NCBI GenBank assembly: GCA_051251725.1
Contig: JBPOFN010000022.1
Coordinates: 6,710 to 70,709 of the forward strand
Direction: 5' to 3'
Source: JALZUE01 sp051251725
GTDB lineage: Bacteria > Pseudomonadota > Gammaproteobacteria > Enterobacterales > Alteromonadaceae
DNA length: 64,000 nucleotides
Below are positions 17,774-26,004 of this stretch, in pieces. Made by a program: the position numbers and the translations under genes. How positions within the stretch are numbered: position 1 is the first letter of the stretch; the number at the start of each line of letters is the position of its first letter. The notes under the pieces are model-generated. The model searched no databases. It was not told the origin of the DNA and saw nothing but the letters and a program-made list of their open reading frames with translations.

Positions 17774-18748
17774 TTAAAATTCCTCTTTATTATGTTGGCG
17801 TAAATAGGCGAGCGCGCCTAATATGCCTGGTTGTGTTTCAGTAATAATGTAGGTTGGAATATTTTTGTTAAAGCCGCTTAACCGACCTTTCTCTTCAAAC
17901 CTAGTTCTGAAATCACTATTTTTAATAAAATCGATAAATCTAGGGGCAATACCACCAGCAATATAAACACCAGCGAAGCTACCTAAATTTAATGATAGGT
18001 TACCTGCAAAACTACCGAGTGTTTTGCAAAATTGTGCTAAAGTTTCAACACAACGGGCACATGAATTAGCTACGGCGTTGCTTGAAATATCTTTTGCTGA
18101 ATAATTTTTGGCCGATTCGCCATGAAAATCACATAAGGCTTGATAGATTTGCTCAATGCCTAGGCCTGATAATAATTGTTCGTAGGAGACATGTGAATAC
18201 TTTTTTAATAAAAAGTTAAGAATATGCTGTTCTACTTTATCAATTGGGGCAAAATCGACATGACCACCTTCACCGCCTAGACTTATCCAAGCATCACCAT
18301 TTGGTACTATATTCGCAACACCTAAGCCAGTGCCTGGTCCGCAAATTGAAATTGGACGACCATTAACAACTTCACCTGCGCCGATTTGTACTTTCTGATC
18401 ATCGGTTAAATAAGGAACCGAATGTGCAATGGCAGTGTAGTCGTTAATTAATATTAACTTGTTAAGTTTTAGCGCTGCTTTAATGGCTGATTTCGAAAAT
18501 GTCCAAGGTAAGTTGGTCATCGATATTAGATCATTATCAACCGGACAAGCAATCGCTAAACAGGCATTAATGGTTTTATCTTCGATACCATTATCTGCAA
18601 TGTATTTTGTTAATACGTCAGCTAAGCCATCATATTCACGACATTGAAATACCGTTAACGCGCTTATATCACCGGTTGCATCAGCAAGGCCAAGGCGAAT
18701 ATTAGTTCCGCCAATATCCGCAACTAAGTTAATAGAATCAGTCATCAA
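17774..18748 (-). CDS. glk: Glucokinase
   Basis: Phosphorylates glucose with ATP to glucose-6-phosphate, feeding Zwf. The 324-residue protein matches the proteobacterial Glk family. The phosphate-binding A-D-I-G-G-T-N-I-R motif is at the N-terminus (about 9-17). The substrate-binding segments G-P-G-T-G-L-G-V-A and G-G-E-G-G-H-V-D-F are in the middle, and a second G-G-I-A-P-R segment lies near the C-terminus. It sits between edd and eda with gaps of five and one bases, so it is co-transcribed. This operon position implies import of free glucose rather than only phosphotransferase uptake, which is inference. Confidence 0.93.
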   Translation of the reverse strand: MMTDSINLVADIGGTNIRLGLADATGDISALTVFQCREYDGLADVLTKYIADNGIEDKTINACLAIACPVDNDLISMTNLPWTFSKSAIKAALKLNKLILINDYTAIAHSVPYLTDDQKVQIGAGEVVNGRPISICGPGTGLGVANIVPNGDAWISLGGEGGHVDFAPIDKVEQHILNFLLKKYSHVSYEQLLSGLGIEQIYQALCDFHGESAKNYSAKDISSNAVANSCARCVETLAQFCKTLGSFAGNLSLNLGSFAGVYIAGGIAPRFIDFIKNSDFRTRFEEKGRLSGFNKNIPTYIITETQPGILGALAYLRQHNKEEF

Positions 18749-18753
18749 TTTAC

Positions 18754-20571
18754 CTATTCATCATCAAATAAAGAACAAGCACCAGTATCTGCAGTGCTTA
18801 AATTACGACGCATAAAACCAAACAATTCACGGCCCATACCTTGATGATGACCATTTTTTTCAAATTGAGCATTTTCGCGTTTCGCTAACTCTTCATCTGA
18901 AACCAATAAGTTCAATTCACCGGTATGACCATCAAGCGCTATCATATCGCCTGTACGTACTTTTGCGAGTAAGCCGCCATCTAATGCTTCTGGACATAAA
19001 TGAATAGCAGCAGGAACTTTACCTGAAGCGCCAGACATACGGCCATCAGTCACTAAGGCAACTTTAAAGCCTTTGTCTTGTAACACGCCTAATGGCGGCG
19101 TTAATTTATGTAGTTCAGGCATACCGCGAGCTTTTGGCCCTTGGAATCGAACAACAGCAACAAAGTCTTTTTCTAACTCGCCAGCTTTAAATGCTGTTTC
19201 TAATTCATGTTGGTCTTCAAAAACAACCGCTGGCGCGGTTACTATTTCAGCACCTTCACGTAATGAAGAGGTTTTAACAACAGAAGTACCTAAGTTACCA
19301 TGTAGCACTTTTAGCCCGCCGTCAGCTTTAAACGGTTTAGCATAAGTTGCAATAACTGCCGGATCGCCTGATTCAGTTGCACCATCAATCCATTTCAACT
19401 CACCATTTTCTAATACTGGTCTTTGCGTATAACGATGTAAACCGCGGCCACAAATGGTCTCGACATCTTCATGTACTAATTTCGCGTCAATTAACTCTTT
19501 AAACAATAATGCCATACCGCCCGCTTCAACGAAGTGGTTAATATCCGCATGACCATTTGGATAAATGCGGGTTAATAATGGTACTGCATCTGAAATATCA
19601 CTAAAGTCTTGGAAATCAATAATGATACCAGCCGCACGAGCAAAAGCGATAATATGCATGGTTAAGTTTGTTGAACCACCGGTTGCTACTAAAGCAACAA
19701 TCGCATTAACAATTGAACGTTCGTCAATCATGCGGCCAACCGGCATATAGTTACCAGATTGCTGTGTTAAGCGTGTTGCTTGTTTGGCAGCAGCAATGGT
19801 TAGTGCTTCACGTAAATCTGTATTCGGCGGCACAAATGATGCGCCCGGCAAATGCAAGCCCATCACTTCAACCACTAATTGGTTAGAGTTAGCCGTACCA
19901 AAGAAAGTACAAGTACCCGCAGAATGATAAGAAGCTGATTCAGCCGCTAATAATTCTTCTTCACCCACTTCACCTTTGGCAAATTGCTGACGAACACGTG
20001 CTTTGTCTTTATTTGGTAAACCTGAAGGCATAGGACCTGCAGGTACAAATACTGTTGGTAAATGACCAAAAGTCATGGTCGCGATTAAAAGACCTGGAAC
20101 AATTTTGTCACAAATCCCTAACATTAAAGCGCCGTCAAACATATTGTGAGATAAACCCACAGCTGTTGACATAGCAATAACATCGCGACTCATTAAACTC
20201 AAATCCATGCCAGGTTGGCCTTGCGTCACACCGTCACACATTGCTGGTACACCACCAGCAAATTGTGCAACACCACCGGTTTCAGATACTGCTTTTTTGA
20301 TAATAGCAGGATACGTTTCGTATGGTTGGTGTGCTGATAACATATCATTGTAAGCAGAAACAATGGCAATATCAGAATGATTAAGGCCCTTTAGTTTTTG
20401 CTTATCTTCTTTACCGCAAGCGGCAAAACCGTGTGCTAAGTTGCCACATGCTAAACTAGCACGATGGACTGTTTCTGACTTAGCGCCGTCAATTTTTGCA
20501 AGATATGCTGTGCGAGGTCCTTTACTGCGTTCAATTATACGATCAGTAATGGCTTGGATTTGTTTATTCAT
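18754..20571 (-). CDS. edd: Phosphogluconate dehydratase
   Basis: Dehydrates 6-phosphogluconate to KDPG in the Entner-Doudoroff pathway. It is a 605-residue member of the IlvD/Edd family and needs an iron-sulfur cluster. Cluster-ligand candidates are the cysteine of P-A-M-C-D-G-V-T, that of L-G-I-C-D-K and that of I-C-G-R-G. The substrate-binding T-D-G-R-M-S-G-A-S-G segment is near the C-terminus. The length is normal. It is third in the operon, three bases after pgl and five before glk. The family also contains dihydroxy-acid dehydratase, but the operon and length favour Edd. Confidence 0.95.
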   Translation of the reverse strand: MNKQIQAITDRIIERSKGPRTAYLAKIDGAKSETVHRASLACGNLAHGFAACGKEDKQKLKGLNHSDIAIVSAYNDMLSAHQPYETYPAIIKKAVSETGGVAQFAGGVPAMCDGVTQGQPGMDLSLMSRDVIAMSTAVGLSHNMFDGALMLGICDKIVPGLLIATMTFGHLPTVFVPAGPMPSGLPNKDKARVRQQFAKGEVGEEELLAAESASYHSAGTCTFFGTANSNQLVVEVMGLHLPGASFVPPNTDLREALTIAAAKQATRLTQQSGNYMPVGRMIDERSIVNAIVALVATGGSTNLTMHIIAFARAAGIIIDFQDFSDISDAVPLLTRIYPNGHADINHFVEAGGMALLFKELIDAKLVHEDVETICGRGLHRYTQRPVLENGELKWIDGATESGDPAVIATYAKPFKADGGLKVLHGNLGTSVVKTSSLREGAEIVTAPAVVFEDQHELETAFKAGELEKDFVAVVRFQGPKARGMPELHKLTPPLGVLQDKGFKVALVTDGRMSGASGKVPAAIHLCPEALDGGLLAKVRTGDMIALDGHTGELNLLVSDEELAKRENAQFEKNGHHQGMGRELFGFMRRNLSTADTGACSLFDDE

Positions 20572-20574
20572 AAT

Positions 20575-21267
20575 TTATTCCGACCAATAAATATTGGTAT
20601 TAACTGTTGGGTGTTGTAAAAATCCGCGAATAGGCATTTCTTTAACATCCGAACCTGACAATGCTTTTTCAAGCACAGGTTTTTTATTGTCGCCACAGAT
20701 ATGCAAGAAAATATTCTCACTTTTGATTAAACTGTGGAAACTAAAACTGATCCGGTCGTGTGGTGCTGTCGTCGGTTTTACTTTTAATAACGATGCTGTG
20801 CTCGGTGAAAAACACGCATCAATTTGCTCACTACAAGGGAATAGTGAGGCTGTGTGACCATCTTCGCCCATGCCTAAAATAAGCACGTCAAATGGTAAAC
20901 ATTTAGAGTCTGCTGCAAAAATTAAATCACTCAGTACTTCAGCGTTTAATTCTTCACCTTGTTTGATATGGAAAAAGTGAGCTTTCGCCGCTTTTCCCAC
21001 CAACAAATTTTCATGTACTAACCGGGTGTTACTGGCATCACTGCTAATATCTACCCAGCGTTCATCTGCTAACGTAATTGTCACTTGATCCCAACTAAGA
21101 TCTTTTTCAGATAATAGTTTGAATAAGCCTTTGGGTGTTGAACCACCAGAAACAGCGATGCTTGCTTTGCCTTTATGCTTTATTGCTTTTGTTAAAATTG
21201 TAGCAATATTGTCGGCTAAAGCTTGATCTAGTGTACTACGGTCGATAAATTCATTTAATTGATACAT
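20575..21267 (-). CDS. pgl: 6-phosphogluconolactonase (DevB type)
   Basis: Hydrolyses 6-phosphogluconolactone made by Zwf to 6-phosphogluconate. The 230-residue length fits the DevB/NagB-like family. Visible motifs are A-V-S-G-G-S-T-P near residue 38, A-D-E-R-W-V in the middle and G-M-G-E-D-G-H-T-A-S-L-F-P, the family signature, at about 130-142. Its start codon overlaps the zwf stop by one base (TAATG), a strong sign of translational coupling. Second gene of the operon. Confidence 0.93.
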   Translation of the reverse strand: MYQLNEFIDRSTLDQALADNIATILTKAIKHKGKASIAVSGGSTPKGLFKLLSEKDLSWDQVTITLADERWVDISSDASNTRLVHENLLVGKAAKAHFFHIKQGEELNAEVLSDLIFAADSKCLPFDVLILGMGEDGHTASLFPCSEQIDACFSPSTASLLKVKPTTAPHDRISFSFHSLIKSENIFLHICGDNKKPVLEKALSGSDVKEMPIRGFLQHPTVNTNIYWSE

Positions 21268-22739
21268 TATTCAACCCACTGTCTGTCGTCACGAGCGATT
21301 AAAGAAATAGAAGCAACCGGTCCCCAAGAGCCAGCAGCATAAGGTTTAGGTTTTTCGTTACTTTCTTCCCACGCAGTAATAATGCCATCAGCCCAAGTCC
21401 ATGCGGCTTCAACTTCATCACGGCGAACAAACAAGGCTTGATTACCATTTACTACTTCTAATAATAAACGTTCATAAGCATCAATAACGCGCTCATCACC
21501 GTACGTATCAGAAAAGTTTAAATCTAACTTGTTTTCCTGGATTTGCATTTGTGAAGCAATACCAGGAATTTTGTTCATTACTTGTAATTCCATACCTTCA
21601 TCAGGCTGTAAACGAATCGTTAATTTGTTCGCCGGTAAATGCGCATAACTGCCTTTAAAAATGTTATGTGGCTGCTCTTTAAACTGAATGACAATTTCAC
21701 TGTGTTTACATGGCATACGTTTACCCGTTCTTAAATAAAACGGCACACCTGACCAACGCCAGTTATCTAGTTCAGCTTTGATGGCAACAAAACTTTCAGT
21801 GTTACTTTCAGTATTGGCACCCTCTTCCTGTAAATACCCAGGAACTGGCTTTCCTTCTAAGAAACCTTCAGAGTACTGACCTCGCACTGTTTTCTCTTTT
21901 GCGTTATGTCGTGTAATAGGCACTAAGGCTTTAATTGCTTTTAATTTTTCATCACGAATAGAATCAGCACTTAAATCGGCCGGTGGCTCCATGGCTAACA
22001 ATGAGAGAATTTGTAATAAGTGGTTTTGCACCATATCGCGCATTTGACCCGCATCGTCGTAATAACCCCAACGGCCTTCAACACCAACACTTTCTGCTAC
22101 CGTAATTTGTATATGATCAATGCTGTTACGATCCCAGTTAGTGGTAAAGAGTGAATTAGCAAAACGTAGTACTAATAAATTAAGTACGGTTTCTTTACCT
22201 AAGTAGTGGTCAATACGGTAAATCTGTTTTTCTTTAAAGAAGCGAGCGACTTGATCGTTAATGACTTTCGAAGACTCTAAGCAATGACCAATAGGCTTCT
22301 CCATCACAACGCGATCATTATCAGTAATGAGCTTAGCACTACTTAAACCGTCACAAATATCGCCAAATAATGAAGGCGCGGTTGAGAAATAATAAATACG
22401 TGTGTCGTGGCCATTAGCAACAACATCCGCTAAGCCAAGGTAAGATTTAACTTCAGTTAAGTTAACTCGTTGATAAACTAAACGATTTAGGAAACGTTCA
22501 AAAACTTCGGCTTCTATGTCATCTTCTTTAACAAATTTAGCGAAGTTTTCTTTCACAATTTCAATTAACGCAGCTGTATCGTGGTCTTGGCGAGCAACAC
22601 AAATAATTCTACTTTCTTCGTTAATCAAACCTGTTCTATCTAACTGGTATAAAGATGGTAATAACTTGCGACGAGATAAATCGCCTAAAGCACCAAATAT
22701 TACAATTTCACTAGCGGCTTGGTTTTCAATACTGTTCAT
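21267..22739 (-). CDS. zwf: Glucose-6-phosphate 1-dehydrogenase
   Basis: Oxidises glucose-6-phosphate with NADP to the lactone, entering both the pentose phosphate and Entner-Doudoroff routes. The 490-residue protein has the nucleotide-binding F-G-A-L-G-D-L-S-R-R motif near residue 15. The active-site motif R-I-D-H-Y-L-G-K-E is at about 175-183, with catalytic His and Lys. It is the first gene of the operon and diverges from hexR. Two HexR-type palindromes lie 27-41 and 89-103 bases upstream of its start. Regulation by HexR, which releases DNA on binding KDPG in related bacteria, is therefore likely. Confidence 0.96.
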   Translation of the reverse strand: MNSIENQAASEIVIFGALGDLSRRKLLPSLYQLDRTGLINEESRIICVARQDHDTAALIEIVKENFAKFVKEDDIEAEVFERFLNRLVYQRVNLTEVKSYLGLADVVANGHDTRIYYFSTAPSLFGDICDGLSSAKLITDNDRVVMEKPIGHCLESSKVINDQVARFFKEKQIYRIDHYLGKETVLNLLVLRFANSLFTTNWDRNSIDHIQITVAESVGVEGRWGYYDDAGQMRDMVQNHLLQILSLLAMEPPADLSADSIRDEKLKAIKALVPITRHNAKEKTVRGQYSEGFLEGKPVPGYLQEEGANTESNTESFVAIKAELDNWRWSGVPFYLRTGKRMPCKHSEIVIQFKEQPHNIFKGSYAHLPANKLTIRLQPDEGMELQVMNKIPGIASQMQIQENKLDLNFSDTYGDERVIDAYERLLLEVVNGNQALFVRRDEVEAAWTWADGIITAWEESNEKPKPYAAGSWGPVASISLIARDDRQWVE

Positions 22740-22765
22740 AGATTCTTCTCTATTTTCACTAAATA

Positions 22766-22780
22766 TGTAACTAAACTACA
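22766..22780. promoter_or_regulatory. HexR operator 1 upstream of zwf
   Basis: TGTAACTAAACTACA is a 15-base near-palindrome matching the HexR consensus half-sites TGTA and TACA with the A/T-rich centre. It is 27 bases before the zwf start. Confidence 0.75.
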
Positions 22781-22827
22781 TTTAGTGGGTAATTTAACGG
22801 GTGTTAAGCCATCAGTAAAGTAATTTT

Positions 22828-22842
22828 TGTAATTTTATTACA
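22828..22842. promoter_or_regulatory. HexR operator 2 in the zwf-hexR gap
   Basis: TGTAATTTTATTACA is a palindrome extending to TTTTTGTAAT/ATTACAAAAA. It is placed to act on zwf and possibly on hexR itself, whose start is about 205 bases away. Confidence 0.7.
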
Positions 22843-23046
22843 AAAATAGTTTTCTTGGTGCTGTTGACTTAACAAGTAATAAAAAATAAATTTAAGCATT
22901 AAATGGTTCTGTTTTAACTATTTATGCTTTATATTAGCTTTAATTTTGAAATAAAATTTCATTTACATACGTATTCAATTTTATAACGTATCAATACGTA
23001 AATGGAAGTTTACAACATTATACACTGGACATTAGGTGTCAGCTCC

Positions 23047-23895
23047 ATGAATATTTTAGATAAAATCGCAAACGAATTCGAGACATTCAGTAAATCTGAA
23101 CGTAAAGTTGCCGAAGTTATTCTTGCTTCACCAAGCACCGTTATTCATGCAAGTATAGCTGCACTCGCTAAACAGGCGAATATCAGTGAACCGACGGTCA
23201 ATCGTTTTTGTCGTCGCTTAGACACCAAAGGTTATCCAGACTTTAAGCTGCATTTAGCTCAAAGTCTTGCTAATGGTACGCCATATGTCAACCGACATGT
23301 AGATGAAAATGATTCATCTGCCGAATATACTGATAAAATATTTAAGTCAACCATGGCTAACTTAGATTTAGCGCGTAAATCACTTAATACAGAATCGATT
23401 AATCGTGCGGTTGATGTGTTAACCCAAGCGAATAAGATTTCATTTTTTGGTTTAGGAGCGTCAGCTGTTGTGGCGCATGATGCGCAAAATAAGTTTTTTC
23501 AATTTAATATTCCGGTCGCTTATTTTGACGATATATTAATGCAGCGCATGAGCGCGATCAATAGTCGCCAAGATGATGTGGTTGTGGTGATATCACATAC
23601 CGGTCGTACTAAGTCATTAGTTGAAGTCGCCAGTCTAGCTAAAGACAATGATGCCACTGTTATCGGCATTACCACTTCTAACACGCCATTATCAAAAGTA
23701 TGCTCTATTACCCTCTCTATTGATGTCGCCGAAGATACCGAGCTATATATGCCAATGTCATCTCGTATTGCGCAACTGGCATTAATTGATGTGTTAGCAA
23801 CGGGGTTTGCGCTAAGACGTGGTAAAAAATTCAGAGATAACCTTAAAAAGGTTAAAGACAGTTTACGTAGCTCTCGTTTTGAGCGTAAAGAATAA
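23047..23895 (+). CDS. hexR: Transcriptional regulator HexR (RpiR family)
   Basis: A DNA-binding regulator of central carbon metabolism that senses KDPG in related gammaproteobacteria. With the ATG at 23047 it has 282 residues. The N-terminal RpiR-type helix-turn-helix (S-E-P-T-V-N-R-F-C-R) occupies about residues 1-77, and a sugar-isomerase (SIS) domain about 120-255 with S-H-T-G-R-T-K. Residues 1-80 match my recollection of E. coli HexR closely. An ATG at 23002 would add 15 residues absent from the family, so I reject it. The gene faces away from zwf and lies ahead of pykA, with HexR palindromes close by, suggesting autoregulation and local control. Confidence 0.95.
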   Translation: MNILDKIANEFETFSKSERKVAEVILASPSTVIHASIAALAKQANISEPTVNRFCRRLDTKGYPDFKLHLAQSLANGTPYVNRHVDENDSSAEYTDKIFKSTMANLDLARKSLNTESINRAVDVLTQANKISFFGLGASAVVAHDAQNKFFQFNIPVAYFDDILMQRMSAINSRQDDVVVVISHTGRTKSLVEVASLAKDNDATVIGITTSNTPLSKVCSITLSIDVAEDTELYMPMSSRIAQLALIDVLATGFALRRGKKFRDNLKKVKDSLRSSRFERKE

Positions 23896-23981
23896 TGAAC
23901 ATCATGCGTATTTATTTCCCCATTATCGTTGGTGGTATATATAATACATAGCAAGCTCACCTCAAATATAAAGGTCATAGA

Positions 23982-25433
23982 ATGCTTAGAAGAACAAAAA
24001 TTGTAGCGACATTAGGTCCTGCAACAGAAGATAGAGAAGTATTAAAAAAAGTTTTAGCTGCCGGCGTTAATGTCGTTCGATTAAATTTCTCACACGGGAC
24101 TGCCGAAGATCACATCAATCGCGCTAAACTTGTTCGTGAACTATCAAAAGAATTAGGTATTTACGTAGGTATTTTAGGCGACTTACAAGGCCCTAAAATT
24201 CGTGTTTCCACTTTTAAAGATGGTAAAATCACCCTAGCAGTGGGTGACAAATTTGAACTTGATGCTAGTTTAGGTAAAGGCGAAGGTACCAATGAAAAAG
24301 TGGGTATCGATTATAAAGAATTACCAAATGATGTTGATGCTGGTGATATTCTTTTATTAGATGATGGCCGAGTACAATTAAGAGTATTAAGTACTAATGG
24401 CTCGTCAGTTTTTACTGAAGTAACGATTGCTGGCCCACTTTCAAATAATAAAGGCATTAACCGTAAAGGTGGTGGTTTATCTGCTGCCGCGTTAACGGAT
24501 AAAGATAAAGAAGATATTAAAACCGCAGCAAAAATTCAAACGGATTTCTTAGCGGTATCTTTCCCACGTGATGCAGAAGACATGAAATATGCACGACGAT
24601 TAGCACGAGAAGCTGGTTGTAATGCTAAATTAGTGGCGAAAGTAGAACGTGCTGAAGCGGTAGCAGATGATGAAACACTAGATGGCATCATCTTAGCGTC
24701 TGATATAGTTATGGTTGCTCGTGGTGATTTAGGTGTTGAAATTGGCGATGCTGAATTAGTTGGCGTACAAAAGAAAATGATCGCCCGCTCTAGACAGTTA
24801 AACCGCGCCGTTATTACTGCAACGCAAATGATGGAAACCATGATCACCCAGCCAATGCCAACACGTGCTGAAGTAATGGATGTCGCTAACGCGGTATTAG
24901 ATGGTACTGATGCGGTGATGTTATCAGCAGAAACGGCTGCCGGTAGCTTCCCGGTTGAAACTGTAGAAGCCATGGCTAATGTTTGTATTGGCGCAGAAAA
25001 ACATCGTTCAGTTAACACTTCAAAACATCGCTTAGATAAAACCTTCACACATGTTAGTGAAACTATTGCCATGTCAGCAATGTACGCAGCTAACCATTTA
25101 GAAGGTGTTACTGCGATTATTTCATTAACTGAATCGGGCCATACCAGTAAATTAATGTCTCGTATTACCTCAGGTTTACCGATTTATTCTTTATCTCGTC
25201 ATGCTAAAACATTAACGACAACGTCTATGTATCGTGGTGTTTACCCAATGGCATTTGAAACCATTGCCCTAGATAACAACTTACTGGCGGATGAAATATT
25301 GACCGCAGTCAGTAAAAAAGCTGATTTAAAAGTGGGTGACAAAGTTATTTTAACCCATGGTGATTTAATGGGTACAATTGGCGCAACCAATACCGTTAAA
25401 GTATTAGAAGTAACTTCACAGCATTTAAAATAA
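23982..25433 (+). CDS. pykA: Pyruvate kinase II
   Basis: Transfers phosphate from phosphoenolpyruvate to ADP, the last step of glycolysis, in the cytoplasm. The 483-residue protein starts R-R-T-K-I-V-A-T-L-G-P-A-T, matching PykA rather than PykF. Other motifs are N-F-S-H-G, L-G-D-L-Q-G-P-K-I-R, V-A-R-G-D-L-G-V-E and T-A-T-Q-M-M-E. It follows hexR by 86 bases and has a strong terminator. A degenerate palindrome at 23934-23948 resembles a HexR box only weakly, so whether HexR controls pykA here is open. Confidence 0.96.
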   Translation: MLRRTKIVATLGPATEDREVLKKVLAAGVNVVRLNFSHGTAEDHINRAKLVRELSKELGIYVGILGDLQGPKIRVSTFKDGKITLAVGDKFELDASLGKGEGTNEKVGIDYKELPNDVDAGDILLLDDGRVQLRVLSTNGSSVFTEVTIAGPLSNNKGINRKGGGLSAAALTDKDKEDIKTAAKIQTDFLAVSFPRDAEDMKYARRLAREAGCNAKLVAKVERAEAVADDETLDGIILASDIVMVARGDLGVEIGDAELVGVQKKMIARSRQLNRAVITATQMMETMITQPMPTRAEVMDVANAVLDGTDAVMLSAETAAGSFPVETVEAMANVCIGAEKHRSVNTSKHRLDKTFTHVSETIAMSAMYAANHLEGVTAIISLTESGHTSKLMSRITSGLPIYSLSRHAKTLTTTSMYRGVYPMAFETIALDNNLLADEILTAVSKKADLKVGDKVILTHGDLMGTIGATNTVKVLEVTSQHLK

Positions 25434-25459
25434 GAAGTTAATCGTTAACACCTTTTATA

Positions 25460-25488
25460 AATACCTCTGCTTGCAGAGGTATTTTTTT
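25460..25488 (+). terminator. pykA terminator
   Basis: The stem AATACCTCTGC/GCAGAGGTATT has a two-base gap in the loop and is followed by a T-run at 25482-25488. Confidence 0.9.
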
Positions 25489-25647
25489 ATCTGCTGCTTT
25501 ACCTTTACTTATTTCTCCTCTCAAACTTCCTCATTGCAGCTATAAATCGCCCTCCAGCCTCTTTATTCTCCTTGGCATTTTCATTTGGCTTATTTCACTC
25601 AAACCAGCTGATCTTAAACTTGATTATTTTTTGTTAAGTATTGGGCT

Positions 25648-25664
25648 TAGGGTCTGTTGATCTT
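25648..25664. repeat. Solo end resembling the 376-bp element
   Basis: TAGGGTCTGTTGATCTT differs by one base from the first 17 bases of the terminal repeat of the element at 53930-54305. No matching right end is found nearby, so it may be a remnant. Confidence 0.45.
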
Positions 25665-25710
25665 GAAAATAAAGTATGGCGCTAAAAGCTAATAGCCAAA
25701 ATCGAATATA

Positions 25711-25877
25711 ATACCAATCCATCTAAACAAGTGACCACTTAGAGCGATATCGGGGAGATGATAAAAAGCAAAATATGTTTAGATATAGTAATTTTATATA
25801 AAACAAATTTTGTGCCTTTATCATGCTGCCTATGCGTTCCCGAGGAGCGAGCTTTTAAGGCTTATATGCAATGGTAT
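25711..25877. repeat. Dispersed non-coding element, copy 1
   Basis: Begins ATACCAATCC and ends CAATGGTAT. It aligns along its whole length with a second copy at 36901-37067, including the core AAAATATGTTTAGATATAG, the segment AACAAATTTTGTGCCTTTAT and the GGCTTATA stretch near the right end. A shortened third copy is at 63332-63400. It has no coding frame. The ends of different copies form a 10-bp inverted repeat, as in miniature transposable elements. Confidence 0.7.
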
Positions 25878-25902
25878 AACTAAAGCGATATATTACTGAC
25901 AT

Positions 25903-25932
25903 AAAAAAACCAGTGCTGAGAACAGCACTGGT
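25903..25932 (-). terminator. icd terminator
   Basis: The stem ACCAGTGCT/AGCACTGGT has a six-base loop and is followed on the reverse strand by a T-run (A-run at 25903-25909). Confidence 0.85.
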
Positions 25933-26004
25933 TTGGTATTAACTTTTTATGTTAACTTGAATTACCGGCTAAACCGTTAATAAAAGCTAATTATTAACTG
26001 TCGA

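Larger units (their letters stand above)
25489..25902. other. Intergenic region between pykA and icd with repeat debris
   Basis: About 410 bp without a gene between two terminators. It holds a lone copy of a transposon-type end (25648-25664) and one copy of a dispersed 167-bp element (25711-25877). The first 150 bases are pyrimidine-rich (many CCTC and CTTT runs) and show no further structure. Confidence 0.55.

Noticed and set aside
23002..23046. Upstream ATG for hexR
   Set aside because: The extra 15 residues do not occur in HexR as I know it, and the second ATG begins the conserved M-N-I-L-D-K-I start.
23934..23948. Possible HexR box upstream of pykA (GGTATATATAATACA)
   Set aside because: Only about 10 of 15 bases fit the consensus and the half-sites are incomplete; it is equally good as a -10-like A/T stretch.
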